A DNA stretch of 64,000 nt from SXOA01 sp046593355 (GTDB lineage Bacteria > Planctomycetota > Planctomycetia > Pirellulales > Pirellulaceae), in the NCBI GenBank assembly GCA_046593355.1, contig JBKJNY010000249.1, forward strand, positions 1 to 64,000. Reading direction: 5' to 3'. The position numbers and the translations under genes are program-made. Every line of letters begins with the position of its first letter. Within the stretch, counting starts at the first letter, position 1. Below the pieces are notes generated by a model that was not told where the DNA came from, ran no database searches, and saw only the letters and a program-made list of their open reading frames with translations. Positions 26,503 through 34,500 of this stretch are shown in pieces.

Positions 26503-26516
26503 GCTTCCAGCCCGCC
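26494..26516 (+). repeat. Family D half repeat
   Basis: GTGGGGTAGGCTTCCAGCC matches one arm of the perfect inverted repeat at 34439-34496, including the inner GGCT-TCC-AGCC hairpin. It supplies the stop codon of the methyltransferase gene. The matching second arm is missing. Confidence 0.85.
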
Positions 26517-26522
26517 CGGACC

Positions 26523-27887
26523 CTAGAGGCACCGCAAGAACGCCACCAAATCCATCTTCTCCTCCGCCGTCAGCTTGAGCTCCAGTACCAGGTTGAAGAA
26601 CTCCACCGTGTCCTCCAGAGTCAACAGCCGGTCGTCATGCAGATAGGGGGGCGAATCCTTGATGCCGCGGAGTGGGAAGGTCTTGATGGGGCCATCGGCG
26701 GAAGCCTTGCGGCCATTGATCATCTTTTCCTTGAAGAACCGCTCCACTTTCAAATTGTGCATGAGGTTGTCGGTGTAGTACGGGGGAGTATGACAGCTTG
26801 CACATTGCCCTTTGCCGTGAAACACCTTTTCTCCACGCACCTCCGCCTCGCTGGCCTTGGCGGGATTGAGTTTGCCGAGCAGATTCAACTTCGGGGCCGG
26901 CGGAAAATCGAGAATGGACTGGAACTCCGCCATGAAGTGGACCTGGCTGCCGCGCTCCAGAATATTGACTCCCTTGCGCTGGGCTTGCTCCGGGTCGCCA
27001 TCGAAGTAAGCGGCTCGCTGCTCGAATTCCGTGAAGTCCTCCACCGTCTTGAGCGCCCGTTGAGAGCCGAAGAGCCGCTGGATATTCAGTCCGCGGAGCG
27101 TGGGAGTCTCGATTCGGTGACGGTGCTCGTTGGGGCGGATGTCGCCGACCGTGTGCGTCGCCCCGTTGGTGTGGCCGTTGGCATGGCAATCGAAGCAGGC
27201 CACTCCTTGATGGGCTTTGAGTGCCCGCCGGTCGTCGGTGGTATTGAACTGCGCCTGCGGAAACGGCGTTAGCAGAAGACGCAACCCTTCGAGCTGTTTG
27301 GGATTGAGAATGTCCTTGAACAGGCCGTTAAAATTCCCCAGCGTGACCAGTTGCCCCTTGGAGACATCCCCCAGGTCCGGCCGCGTGGTCAGATAAATCG
27401 GTGCGGGAAACTCGGGCAGCAAATGTTGCGGGATGTCGAAATCCAAATCAAACCGGGTCAGATCGCGTTCGGTCTGTTTCTTGACTTCATCGATCTGCGG
27501 CTTGGGGAAGACCATTCCGCCCGCTTCGTGATGGGGATGCGGCAGCGGAAAGAAGCCGGCGGGCCAGGCGTCCTTGGCCTTGATTTCCTCGGGCTTCATC
27601 GCGGCCAGCTTTTCCCAGGTCATGCCCGGGGCCAGCTTGACGCGCACGCCGTCTTGCACTGCTTTGCCTTTGGACATCGTCGCCCCTTCGGCCGGCTGGT
27701 TGCTCAGATCGTACCGCTGCTCGAGCAGCTTCTGATGGCGCTCGGCGAACTCCGGCTTGGCCTGTTGCAAGCGTTTGACCAGGGCCGGAAAATCCTCCTT
27801 TTCCTGAGCGGAGGAAAGGCTATAGGAGCCCCCCAGCCAAGCGGCGAGCGCGGCGAGAGCGATGCGAATGCGAATTCTGGTGGTCAT
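26523..27887 (-). CDS. Dihaem cytochrome c peroxidase-like protein
   Basis: A 454-residue exported protein with a signal peptide (IALAALAAWLGGSYSLSSA) and two c-type haem motifs, CFDCH in the first half and CASCH in the second. The ending KDSPPYLHDDRLLTLEDTVEFF is typical of the MauG/cytochrome c peroxidase fold. It would work in the periplasm, reducing peroxide or passing electrons. I chose the ATG at 27887 because AAAGGA lies about 6 bases upstream. It ends close to the convergent methyltransferase gene. Confidence 0.85.
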   Translation of the reverse strand: MTTRIRIRIALAALAAWLGGSYSLSSAQEKEDFPALVKRLQQAKPEFAERHQKLLEQRYDLSNQPAEGATMSKGKAVQDGVRVKLAPGMTWEKLAAMKPEEIKAKDAWPAGFFPLPHPHHEAGGMVFPKPQIDEVKKQTERDLTRFDLDFDIPQHLLPEFPAPIYLTTRPDLGDVSKGQLVTLGNFNGLFKDILNPKQLEGLRLLLTPFPQAQFNTTDDRRALKAHQGVACFDCHANGHTNGATHTVGDIRPNEHRHRIETPTLRGLNIQRLFGSQRALKTVEDFTEFEQRAAYFDGDPEQAQRKGVNILERGSQVHFMAEFQSILDFPPAPKLNLLGKLNPAKASEAEVRGEKVFHGKGQCASCHTPPYYTDNLMHNLKVERFFKEKMINGRKASADGPIKTFPLRGIKDSPPYLHDDRLLTLEDTVEFFNLVLELKLTAEEKMDLVAFLRCL

Positions 27888-28003
27888 GGTTGTCCTTTCA
27901 TGAAGGGAGAGTGCTGGAGCGCATCGATTTGTAGCAATTTGCACGCCGTGAGGCATCCCGTTGAGGTAGTGTATCGAGGGTGGACCGGGGACGCCAGCCG
28001 CGC

Positions 28004-28801
28004 CTATAATCCCAGCACGTCGTACATGTTGTAGAGGCCGGGCTTTTGCTTCGCCACGAATTTGGCCGCGGCGAGGGCTCCCATTGCGTAGCAATCTCGA
28101 CTCGACGCTTTGACGGAGACTTCCAGCGTTTCCCCCAGCAGGCCGAAGATGATGGTGTGCTCGCCGGCGTTGTCGCCGGTGCGGACGGCGTGATAGCCGA
28201 TCTCGTGCTGCGGACGTTTGCCGACAATTCCCTGGCGGCCGTGCGTATGGAGCGACTGCCCCATCACCCCGGCGATGATTTCGCCGAACCTAAGGGCAGT
28301 GCCGCTGGGAGAGTCTTCCTTCATCCGGTGATGCCGCTCGATAATTTCCACGTCCACTCCGCCGCTGTTGTCCTTGAGCGCCGCCCCGACCGTGGCGACG
28401 AGCTTCATCGCCAGATTGACCGTCAGGCTCATGCTGGGAGACCAGACGATGGGGATATGCACCGAAGCCTCCGAGACTTGCTCCTTTTGACGTTCGTTCA
28501 GGCCGGTCGTCGCCATCACCAGCGGAGTCTTGTGCTGCACGCAAATGCCGAGAATCCGCTCGGCGGCTTCGGGAATGGAGAAATCAATGAGGGCGTCGGC
28601 CTTTACATTCAAGTGCGCCGCCAGGGGCACATGCAACTCCATGATCCCGCAGGCCAGGCCGGCGTCTTTGCCCAGCTCCGGATGCTGCTCATGTTCGAGC
28701 GCGGCGATGATCTTTAGCTGCGGGTCTGTGCTGGCGAGGGAGACGAGCCGCATTCCCATGCGTCCGGCGGCACCGTGGATGGCGATGGAGGTGACAGTCA
28801 T
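28004..28801 (-). CDS. dapB: 4-hydroxy-tetrahydrodipicolinate reductase
   Basis: Lysine/diaminopimelate pathway enzyme that reduces HTPA with NAD(P)H, in the cytoplasm. The 265-residue protein has the nucleotide-binding GAAGRMG (10-16), the active-site ERHHRMKEDSPSGTA (155-169; H157, H158, K161) and the expected length. It is in the same orientation as thrC upstream, another aspartate-family gene, but the two are separated by a GxxExxY cassette; the repeat arm begins 12 bases upstream of the dapB start codon. Confidence 0.96.
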   Translation of the reverse strand: MTVTSIAIHGAAGRMGMRLVSLASTDPQLKIIAALEHEQHPELGKDAGLACGIMELHVPLAAHLNVKADALIDFSIPEAAERILGICVQHKTPLVMATTGLNERQKEQVSEASVHIPIVWSPSMSLTVNLAMKLVATVGAALKDNSGGVDVEIIERHHRMKEDSPSGTALRFGEIIAGVMGQSLHTHGRQGIVGKRPQHEIGYHAVRTGDNAGEHTIIFGLLGETLEVSVKASSRDCYAMGALAAAKFVAKQKPGLYNMYDVLGL

Positions 28802-28812
28802 GGGCGGAAGAG

Positions 28813-28850
28813 TTTTGAACAGAAGGGAACGGAGGGAACGAAGAAAGGAG
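28813..28850. repeat. Family G arm at the left of the GxxExxY cassette
   Basis: GAACAGAAGGGAACGGAGGG continues to AACGAAG: a row of three units of about 9 nt. It is related to the arms at 29334, 29408 and 39595. It separates the cassette from dapB. Confidence 0.8.
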
Positions 28851-28883
28851 GAGTTTTTTGATGCTGGTTGGCTGGAGTTGTGG

Positions 28884-29312
28884 CTAGAAGTCTTGTTGGC
28901 CTAGGTTGGCACCGGGGATGATCAAACGCTTGACTCCTTCCACCAGCTTCGGCACATGGAAATTGATCATCAGGCCAAGTGGAAGGTTCAAGAGCTTAAG
29001 GTACGAGATGGCCGCGGCGATGTGAACGGGAAGCACATGCTCGACGGCTTTGACTTCGATCAGCAAGCAGTCTTCAACCAAGATGTCAAATCGCAAATTC
29101 TCCTCAAAAACCACGTCCTTGTAGTGAATTTGCACGACTCGTTGCTTTACGGAGTTGAGACCCCGCAGTTTGAGTTCGTGAATCAAGCAGCGCTCGTAGA
29201 TGCTCTCCAATAGTCCCGGTCCCAGGATGCGATGAACTTCGATGGCAGCACCAATCACGATGGAAGTAAGCTGATCGGCGCGGGAAAACAGAGGATGCAC
29301 AGGAACCTCCAT
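28884..29312 (-). CDS. GxxExxY family protein, PD-(D/E)XK-like nuclease
   Basis: A 142-residue cytoplasmic protein with the family signature GPGLLESIY (G33, E36, Y39) and the putative nuclease residues D76 (RFDILVE) and EVK (E86, K88). The family is assigned to the PD-(D/E)XK superfamily; its role is unknown. The gene lies between dapB and thrC, flanked by family G repeats, and the ends LGQQDF and MEVPVHPLF are close to these repeats. A similar gene sits at 51189 with another repeat family. I infer an inserted cassette. Confidence 0.88.
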   Translation of the reverse strand: MEVPVHPLFSRADQLTSIVIGAAIEVHRILGPGLLESIYERCLIHELKLRGLNSVKQRVVQIHYKDVVFEENLRFDILVEDCLLIEVKAVEHVLPVHIAAAISYLKLLNLPLGLMINFHVPKLVEGVKRLIIPGANLGQQDF

Positions 29313-29333
29313 AAAGTAGAAAACTCAAAGGCA

Positions 29334-29452
29334 TTTGAACAGAAGGAAACAAAGGTAACGAAGAAAGGCAAAGAAAAGACCAATCCACGCTTCAAATTCT
29401 TCTCTCCTCCCCTTCGTTTCCTTTGTTACCTTCTGTTCAAAACTCTTCGCCT
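29334..29452. repeat. Family G inverted repeat upstream of the GxxExxY gene
   Basis: The forward arm (29334-29371, GAACAGAAGGAAACAAAGG) and the reverse arm (29408-29452, CCTTTGTTACCTTCTGTTC) form a hairpin. Units of about 9 nt of the form GAAGGNAAC recur. It ends 10 bases before the thrC stop codon. Confidence 0.85.
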
Positions 29453-29461
29453 TTTGTTCCA

Positions 29462-30862
29462 TCAACTGTAAAGGTTGATCGCCTTGACGATTTCCCCCAG
29501 GTCATTCGGCACAGCCACCGCCCGGTTGGCGAAAGATGCTCTTCTTACGCCGCGACTGCCGAGGATTTTGTTGAATTGTTCCTGGTCAGTGGTGTGGTAG
29601 GCGACGGTTGCGGTGGGATCCTTGAGCTGATGGCCGGTAAGGATGCAGACCACGCGCTCGTCGGCGGAAATGATGCCTTGATCCCGCAGCAGCCGTGCCC
29701 CCGCCACGCTCGCCGCGCTGGCCGGTTCGCAGCCGATGCCGCCGGCGCCGACCTTGGCCTTGGCGTCGAGAATTTCCTGGTCGCTCACCTGCCGCACCAC
29801 ACCCTGCAAATCCTCGAGCGCTCGCAGGCATTTTCGCAAATTGACGGGGCGGTTGATCTCGATCGCGCTGGCGATGGTGTTCGCTTTGCGGCCGAGCTGA
29901 TCGAGCTCTTTGAAGTAGTGGTCGGCGATGCTCATGTTCGCCTGGCCACCGTTCCACCGCAGGCCGCGGCGCTCATACAACTCGTAGAGCGTGTCGGCTC
30001 CCGAGGCGTTGATCACCGCCAGTCGCGGCGCGCGGTCGATCAGGCCAAGGGCCTTGAGCTCCCCGAAGGCTTTGCCGAAGGCGCTGCTGTTCCCCAGGTT
30101 GCCGCCGGGGACGACGATCCAGTCCGGCACTTCCCAGCGAAGGGCCTCCAGCACGCGGAACATGATGGTCTTTTGCCCCTCCAGCCGGAAGGGGTTAACG
30201 CTGTTGACGAGGTAAATGCCCAGGTCGCGCGAGACCTCCTGCACGCGGGCCATGGCGTCGTCGAAGTCGCCGGCAATTTGAATGGTGAGGGCACCGTAAT
30301 CGAGCGCCTGCGAAAGCTTGCCGTAGGAGATTTTCCCCGAGCCGATGAAAATGACGCCCTTGATGGTCCGCACCGATGCGCAGTACATGGCCAGCGACGC
30401 GCTGGTGTTGCCGGTGGAGGCGCACGCCGCCCGCTTGGCTCCCGTCGCCTTGGCGTGCGTGAAGGCGGCGGACATGCCGTTGTCCTTGAAGCTGCCGGAA
30501 GGGTTCATCCCCTCGTGCTGCAAGTAGAGCCGCCCCGGTTTCATGCCGACAAACGAGCCGACGCTGTCCGACTGATGCAGAATCGTTTGCCCCTCGCCAA
30601 CGGTGACCACGCTCTCCGGTTTGGCGAAGGGGAGCAGCTCGTGAAACCGCCAGACGCCGCTGAAACGGAGCGGCTCATGGCGGCGGGACCAGGTTTCCTC
30701 GAACCAGCGGAGGCTTTTGGGAACGGCCCCCCGGTTCCAGTCGTACAGCACATCCAACAGGTCCCCGCACTGGGGACACGCCACCCGCACCTCCTCCACG
30801 CCGCAGGTATAGCCGCAAGCTGGGCTGATGCAGCGCTGGAAGGCAAAATCGGAGAGGGGCAC
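29462..30862 (-). CDS. thrC: Threonine synthase
   Basis: A PLP enzyme that converts O-phosphohomoserine to threonine in the cytoplasm. The 466-residue product has an N-terminal zinc-ribbon-like cysteine set (C11, C16, C20, C29, C32), the PLP lysine K126 in NPSGSFKDNGM, and the phosphate-binding PGGNLGNSSAFGKA. The zinc-ribbon N-terminus is seen in one branch of threonine synthases. With dapB it suggests a former aspartate-pathway cluster now separated by the GxxExxY cassette. Confidence 0.94.
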   Translation of the reverse strand: MPLSDFAFQRCISPACGYTCGVEEVRVACPQCGDLLDVLYDWNRGAVPKSLRWFEETWSRRHEPLRFSGVWRFHELLPFAKPESVVTVGEGQTILHQSDSVGSFVGMKPGRLYLQHEGMNPSGSFKDNGMSAAFTHAKATGAKRAACASTGNTSASLAMYCASVRTIKGVIFIGSGKISYGKLSQALDYGALTIQIAGDFDDAMARVQEVSRDLGIYLVNSVNPFRLEGQKTIMFRVLEALRWEVPDWIVVPGGNLGNSSAFGKAFGELKALGLIDRAPRLAVINASGADTLYELYERRGLRWNGGQANMSIADHYFKELDQLGRKANTIASAIEINRPVNLRKCLRALEDLQGVVRQVSDQEILDAKAKVGAGGIGCEPASAASVAGARLLRDQGIISADERVVCILTGHQLKDPTATVAYHTTDQEQFNKILGSRGVRRASFANRAVAVPNDLGEIVKAINLYS

Positions 30863-30949
30863 GGCTGGAAAGGCTTACGGGGAAAGAAGTTGTTGCGAGT
30901 GATAAAGTCAGTCTAGGGGAGGGGCTGAAAACGGGCAAGGCGAAGCGAA

Positions 30950-31064
30950 GTAGGGTGCATGAGCACCAGCGAAATGCACGCGTAAGCAGCGCCGGTCGTC
31001 GGGTTGACGCCAAATGCTGGCGACCGCGTTCACGCGTGCATGGCGCGTCGCTTATGCACCCTAC
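30950..31064. repeat. GTAG-class long inverted repeat (type J)
   Basis: GTAGGGTGCATGAGC (30950-30964) pairs with GCTTATGCACCCTAC (31050-31064). Inside, ATGCACGCGT pairs with ACGCGTGCAT, and CGGTCG with CGACCG. The whole 115 bp folds as one long imperfect hairpin. It ends four bases before the permease stop codon and fills the gap to thrC. Confidence 0.88.
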
Positions 31065-31068
31065 ATTC

Positions 31069-32406
31069 CTACCGTAGCGATTCCAGCGGCCGCAGGCGCA
31101 TCGCCAACAGTGAGGGGATGAGCCCGCCGAGCAGGCCCATCAGTAGCGTGACGAGCAGGCCGATGCTGATGGTGTCGCCGCTGACGAGGAGTTCGAGCAC
31201 GACGTTCTTGCTGGAGCCTTGTCCGCCGCTGACGACGCTCGTTGCTTTCGTGCCATGCACCAGGCAGCCGAGCACGCAGCCCAGCGTCCCGCCCAAGAGG
31301 GCCAGCACCAGCGATTCGAGCAAGAACGTGTACAGCACCTCCAGGCGGCTGAAGCCGAGGATGCGGAGGACGCCGATGTCTTTGCTCCGCTGACTGACGG
31401 CGGCGAACATGGTGTTCATCACGCCAAAGACGCCGCCGATAGAGAGAATGGCGGTGATGATGATGGTGGCGCCGAGAAACTGCTTGTTCGTCTGGGCCAA
31501 GCTCTCGAAATACTCCGTTTCGGTGTAAGCCTGCAAAGCGGAGTCCTTGTAGTCCTTGTTGAAGAATTCCTTGACCTTCTTCGCTTCCTCAGGCCCGGAG
31601 GTGCGGACGACGACGGTCGAGTAGTTTTCCTCGCCAAAGGACTTGCCGATGCGGGCCCGCTTGGCCCAAATCTCGCTGTCGAAAACGGAGCCCGTCGCTT
31701 TGATGACCCCGACGATCGCCAGACGCTCCTCGCCCAGCAGAAAGCTGTCACCCACGTCCAGCCGCAGTTTGTTCTTGGCGGTCGCCAAAACGGCCTTCGT
31801 CCGATCGCGGCCCAGCTCGCGAGCGATGCCTTCACCGACAACCGCTTGCACCAGGTTCTGTCCGCCGCCTTCTCCCGCGACGACTCCTTCGCGGCTGAAC
31901 CACTCGCCGGAGAGCAGCGTGAGGCCGTGGACGCGGGCGCTCATTTCGGGGTCGTCCACGCCGCGGATTTGCACGATTCGCCGCCGCGGACGGCCGGGGG
32001 CAGGGTTCTCCACCAATTGGTTGCAGGAGATATACGTCTCGCGGCTGGCGAGGGGCTGATTGCTCGCTTCGTCGCGCAGGATGCCCGCCTGCAACTCGAT
32101 CTGCCCGACATCCGCAAAGCCGAGGTTGCTGAAGGCTTCATCCGTCGCCCCTTCGGACATCAACATCACGTTGCCGGGCTGGCCACTCTGCTGGGTCAGA
32201 CGGAACATGCCGTTCACAAAGGCCAGCATCCCGGTCATCAGGGCGATGACCAGCGTGAAGGCCAGGCCGGTCATCAGCGTCGTCCGCCAGCGGACCGAAA
32301 GGTTTCGCACGTTGTAGCGCAGCGGCACTCGGCCCATGATGACGAGCAGCACCACCAGCGACAGGCCGATGAGTAGCGGAATCAGGTTGGTGTAGGAAAC
32401 GGACAT
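31069..32406 (-). CDS. FtsX-like ABC transporter permease
   Basis: A 445-residue MacB/FtsX-type permease. It has an N-terminal membrane segment (LIPLLIGLSLVVLLVIMGRV), another at about 47-67, a large periplasmic MacB-core-like domain, and a C-terminal three-helix FtsX domain (AILSIGGVFGVMNTMFAAVS onward). It needs an ATPase partner, which is not encoded nearby. The second permease is 90 bases upstream on the same strand, so a heterodimeric transporter is likely. The substrate may be a lipoprotein or another exported molecule. Confidence 0.87.
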   Translation of the reverse strand: MSVSYTNLIPLLIGLSLVVLLVIMGRVPLRYNVRNLSVRWRTTLMTGLAFTLVIALMTGMLAFVNGMFRLTQQSGQPGNVMLMSEGATDEAFSNLGFADVGQIELQAGILRDEASNQPLASRETYISCNQLVENPAPGRPRRRIVQIRGVDDPEMSARVHGLTLLSGEWFSREGVVAGEGGGQNLVQAVVGEGIARELGRDRTKAVLATAKNKLRLDVGDSFLLGEERLAIVGVIKATGSVFDSEIWAKRARIGKSFGEENYSTVVVRTSGPEEAKKVKEFFNKDYKDSALQAYTETEYFESLAQTNKQFLGATIIITAILSIGGVFGVMNTMFAAVSQRSKDIGVLRILGFSRLEVLYTFLLESLVLALLGGTLGCVLGCLVHGTKATSVVSGGQGSSKNVVLELLVSGDTISIGLLVTLLMGLLGGLIPSLLAMRLRPLESLR

Positions 32407-32416
32407 TGTTGATTAG

Positions 32417-32495
32417 AAAGGGGGTCGGGAGTCTTTGCCGTCCGAGTACATTGGTTTTGCAAAGTCTTTGACGGCAAAGACTCCCGACCCCCTTT
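32417..32495. repeat. Family A inverted repeat, copy 3
   Basis: Perfect 26-bp arms (32417-32442 and 32470-32495) with a 27-nt spacer. The core GGGTCGGGAGTCTT is shared with copies 1 and 2, and TTTGCCGTC/GACGGCAAA covaries against TTTGGCGTC/GACGCCAAA in copy 2. It lies between the two permease genes and touches the TAA of the upstream one. Confidence 0.95.
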
Positions 32496-32496
32496 C

Positions 32497-33744
32497 TTAC
32501 GCCACCTTGGCGAACACTTCGGATACCTTCACGCGGCACGCCTGCCAGGCCGGGCTGACGCTGCCGAGGATGGCAGCCGCTCCGCCGACGGCTGGCCCCC
32601 ACCACCAGGCGGCGAGCGGAATATCGAACTTGGGAAAAAAAGCGATGGGGAAATTGATTCCACCGATGAGGTAATTGACCACCCAATACGTCCCCCCCGA
32701 GCTCAGCAGTCCCGATCCCACGCCGAGGAGCAGCGACTCGCCCACCACCAGGATCACAATCTGATAGGGCCGAAAGCCGAGGACTTTCATCACCGCCAGC
32801 TCCATCCGCCGCTCGCGAACGCTGATGCTGATGGCATTGGCGATGATGAGCGAGAGTGAAATCAAGGCCGAAGGTCCGAGGATCCACCGCATTCCCCAAA
32901 AAATATCACGAAAGCCTTCCAGGAAAGCGGCAATGGCATTCGACGAGACTTCACACTTCACGGGGGGCGAGCGGTAGTCGGACGAGGTTTCAATCTGCTC
33001 GGCAACCTTGGCGTAGGCTTCCGCATTCTCCACTTTCAGCCAGACCAGGTTCAGGGTCTTGTCCGCGAGCGGATGCTTCTGACCGTTATGCTTGCTGGGG
33101 TACACATCCAGCGCGGCGTTGAGGTATTCGCAGTCGAACGCGGAGGACTTGGCGTAACGGGCGGTCGTAAATGAACCGACGATTTCAAATTCCAGATCAA
33201 TGCCGGAGTAGTTGATGCCGTGGAGAGTAATCTTATCGCCAACGCGGCGGTTCATCTGCTTGAGGAGGTCTTCCCCCATGATGATGGTGGCCGGGTTGTC
33301 CATCATCTTCTGCACGGCTTCGTCTAGACGACGGTGTTCTTCCCCTTGCAGCGTGTCCAGGCCATCCATCATTGTCAGCAGCTTATCGGGCTGCATGGCA
33401 AAGGCAAACATACGCAGATTGGGATCGCGGCGAGCGGGGTCCAGGCTGCCGCCGAAGAACTGCCAGGTCATCGAGTCGATGGGACGAACATCGTCTTTCT
33501 CCTTGGCCGCTCCATCCCGCAGCGAGGCGGAGTAGGCCAGCGGCATCTGGCTGGGAAGTTGCCATTTCTCCGTGATGATGGCCTTGATGTTCTGCTTCTT
33601 GGGGTCGGTCTGGTCGGCGAGGAATTGCAGGATGGACCAGACCAGCGTCACCACCAGCACCAGGGCAATCGTCCCCAGCGACGTGAGGCTCGTCCGCAAC
33701 ACGTTGCGGCGGACGTTTTTGAAGATGAGCAGGAGGAATTTCAT
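32497..33744 (-). CDS. FtsX-like ABC transporter permease
   Basis: A 415-residue permease with an N-terminal membrane helix (TSLTSLGTIALVLVVTLVWS), a periplasmic domain (about 60-270) and a C-terminal three-helix FtsX domain (LISLSLIIANAISISVRERR onward). It is paired with the permease downstream. Its start is three bases from the stop of the upstream gene, so co-transcription is likely. The ATPase must be elsewhere. Confidence 0.87.
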   Translation of the reverse strand: MKFLLLIFKNVRRNVLRTSLTSLGTIALVLVVTLVWSILQFLADQTDPKKQNIKAIITEKWQLPSQMPLAYSASLRDGAAKEKDDVRPIDSMTWQFFGGSLDPARRDPNLRMFAFAMQPDKLLTMMDGLDTLQGEEHRRLDEAVQKMMDNPATIIMGEDLLKQMNRRVGDKITLHGINYSGIDLEFEIVGSFTTARYAKSSAFDCEYLNAALDVYPSKHNGQKHPLADKTLNLVWLKVENAEAYAKVAEQIETSSDYRSPPVKCEVSSNAIAAFLEGFRDIFWGMRWILGPSALISLSLIIANAISISVRERRMELAVMKVLGFRPYQIVILVVGESLLLGVGSGLLSSGGTYWVVNYLIGGINFPIAFFPKFDIPLAAWWWGPAVGGAAAILGSVSPAWQACRVKVSEVFAKVA

Positions 33745-33747
33745 CGG

Positions 33748-34425
33748 CTAGGGTTTCACCGGCTTCTCGGCCTTGATTCCACGCAGCACGATGTCATCCC
33801 AGTCGCTGGTATCGTCGAAGGTGCCGATGCCGATCTGGCCCCAGGCGAAGGTTTTGTCCTTGGCGGTCATGATGGGCTTCTGCATGTCGTCGAAATAAAT
33901 CTCAATCGTCCCCTCCTTCACCCGGCGGACAATTTTCACGTTGTGCCATTTGTCGTCCCAACTCGTGCCGTCCGTCGAGGTAAGCGAAATTTTGGTCCGT
34001 GGAGCGGCATTGACGATGAAAATCTGGTTGGCGTGGTCGTCTGCCTGTTTGCCGAGATGCACGTAGTAGAAATGAGCCGGATCCTGGTAGCCGAAAACCA
34101 GGACCGTATCGCGGTGGCCGTAGTCGGGATGCGTGCTGAGAACCTTGGCCGACAGGTCGAAGTCGCCGGCAATCACATCCTTGAGCAGCGAGACGTTCGT
34201 CGGGCTGCGGTGCGGCGGCTTGTAGGTGGTCTCTTTGTGGTGCTGGCTGTAGACACTTCCCTTGTCGGTCTTCTTGTGCGCCCATTGCTTGGCGTCCAAC
34301 GGCTGCCAATGGCTGGCGTCCTTTTCAAAGTCCTCTTGGAAGAGGATGGGTAACTCGTCGGCAGCTCGGGCGGCCAGGGAGAGGGGCGAGCAAAGAATCG
34401 CCAGGCAGAGGATGCGATGAGACAT
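33748..34425 (-). CDS. Exported concanavalin-like beta-sandwich protein
   Basis: A 225-residue exported protein with a signal peptide (ILCLAILCSPLSLAARA) and a beta-rich domain containing FYYVHLGKQADDHANQIF and WHNVKIVRRVKEGTIEIYFD, which fit the DUF1080 (3-keto-disaccharide hydrolase-like) or LamG-like fold. It may bind or cleave a glycan in the periplasm. It lies between the permeases and a sugar dehydrogenase on the same strand. Confidence 0.7.
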   Translation of the reverse strand: MSHRILCLAILCSPLSLAARAADELPILFQEDFEKDASHWQPLDAKQWAHKKTDKGSVYSQHHKETTYKPPHRSPTNVSLLKDVIAGDFDLSAKVLSTHPDYGHRDTVLVFGYQDPAHFYYVHLGKQADDHANQIFIVNAAPRTKISLTSTDGTSWDDKWHNVKIVRRVKEGTIEIYFDDMQKPIMTAKDKTFAWGQIGIGTFDDTSDWDDIVLRGIKAEKPVKP

Positions 34426-34438
34426 GGGGGTTTCCTTG

Positions 34439-34496
34439 GTGGGGTAGGCTTCCAGCCTGCCCAGATTTTTCAGGGCAGGCTGGAAGCCTACCCCAC
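34439..34496. repeat. Family D perfect inverted repeat
   Basis: Perfect 24-bp arms beginning GTGGGGTAGGCTTCC, 10-nt loop; inner hairpins GGCT-TCC-AGCC and GGCT-GGA-AGCC. It ends four bases before the sugar-dehydrogenase stop codon. A single arm of the same sequence is at 26494. Confidence 0.95.
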
Positions 34497-34500
34497 TTAC

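Noticed and set aside
31069..33744. Complete ABC transporter operon
   Set aside because: Both encoded proteins are permeases; no ATP-binding protein is adjacent.
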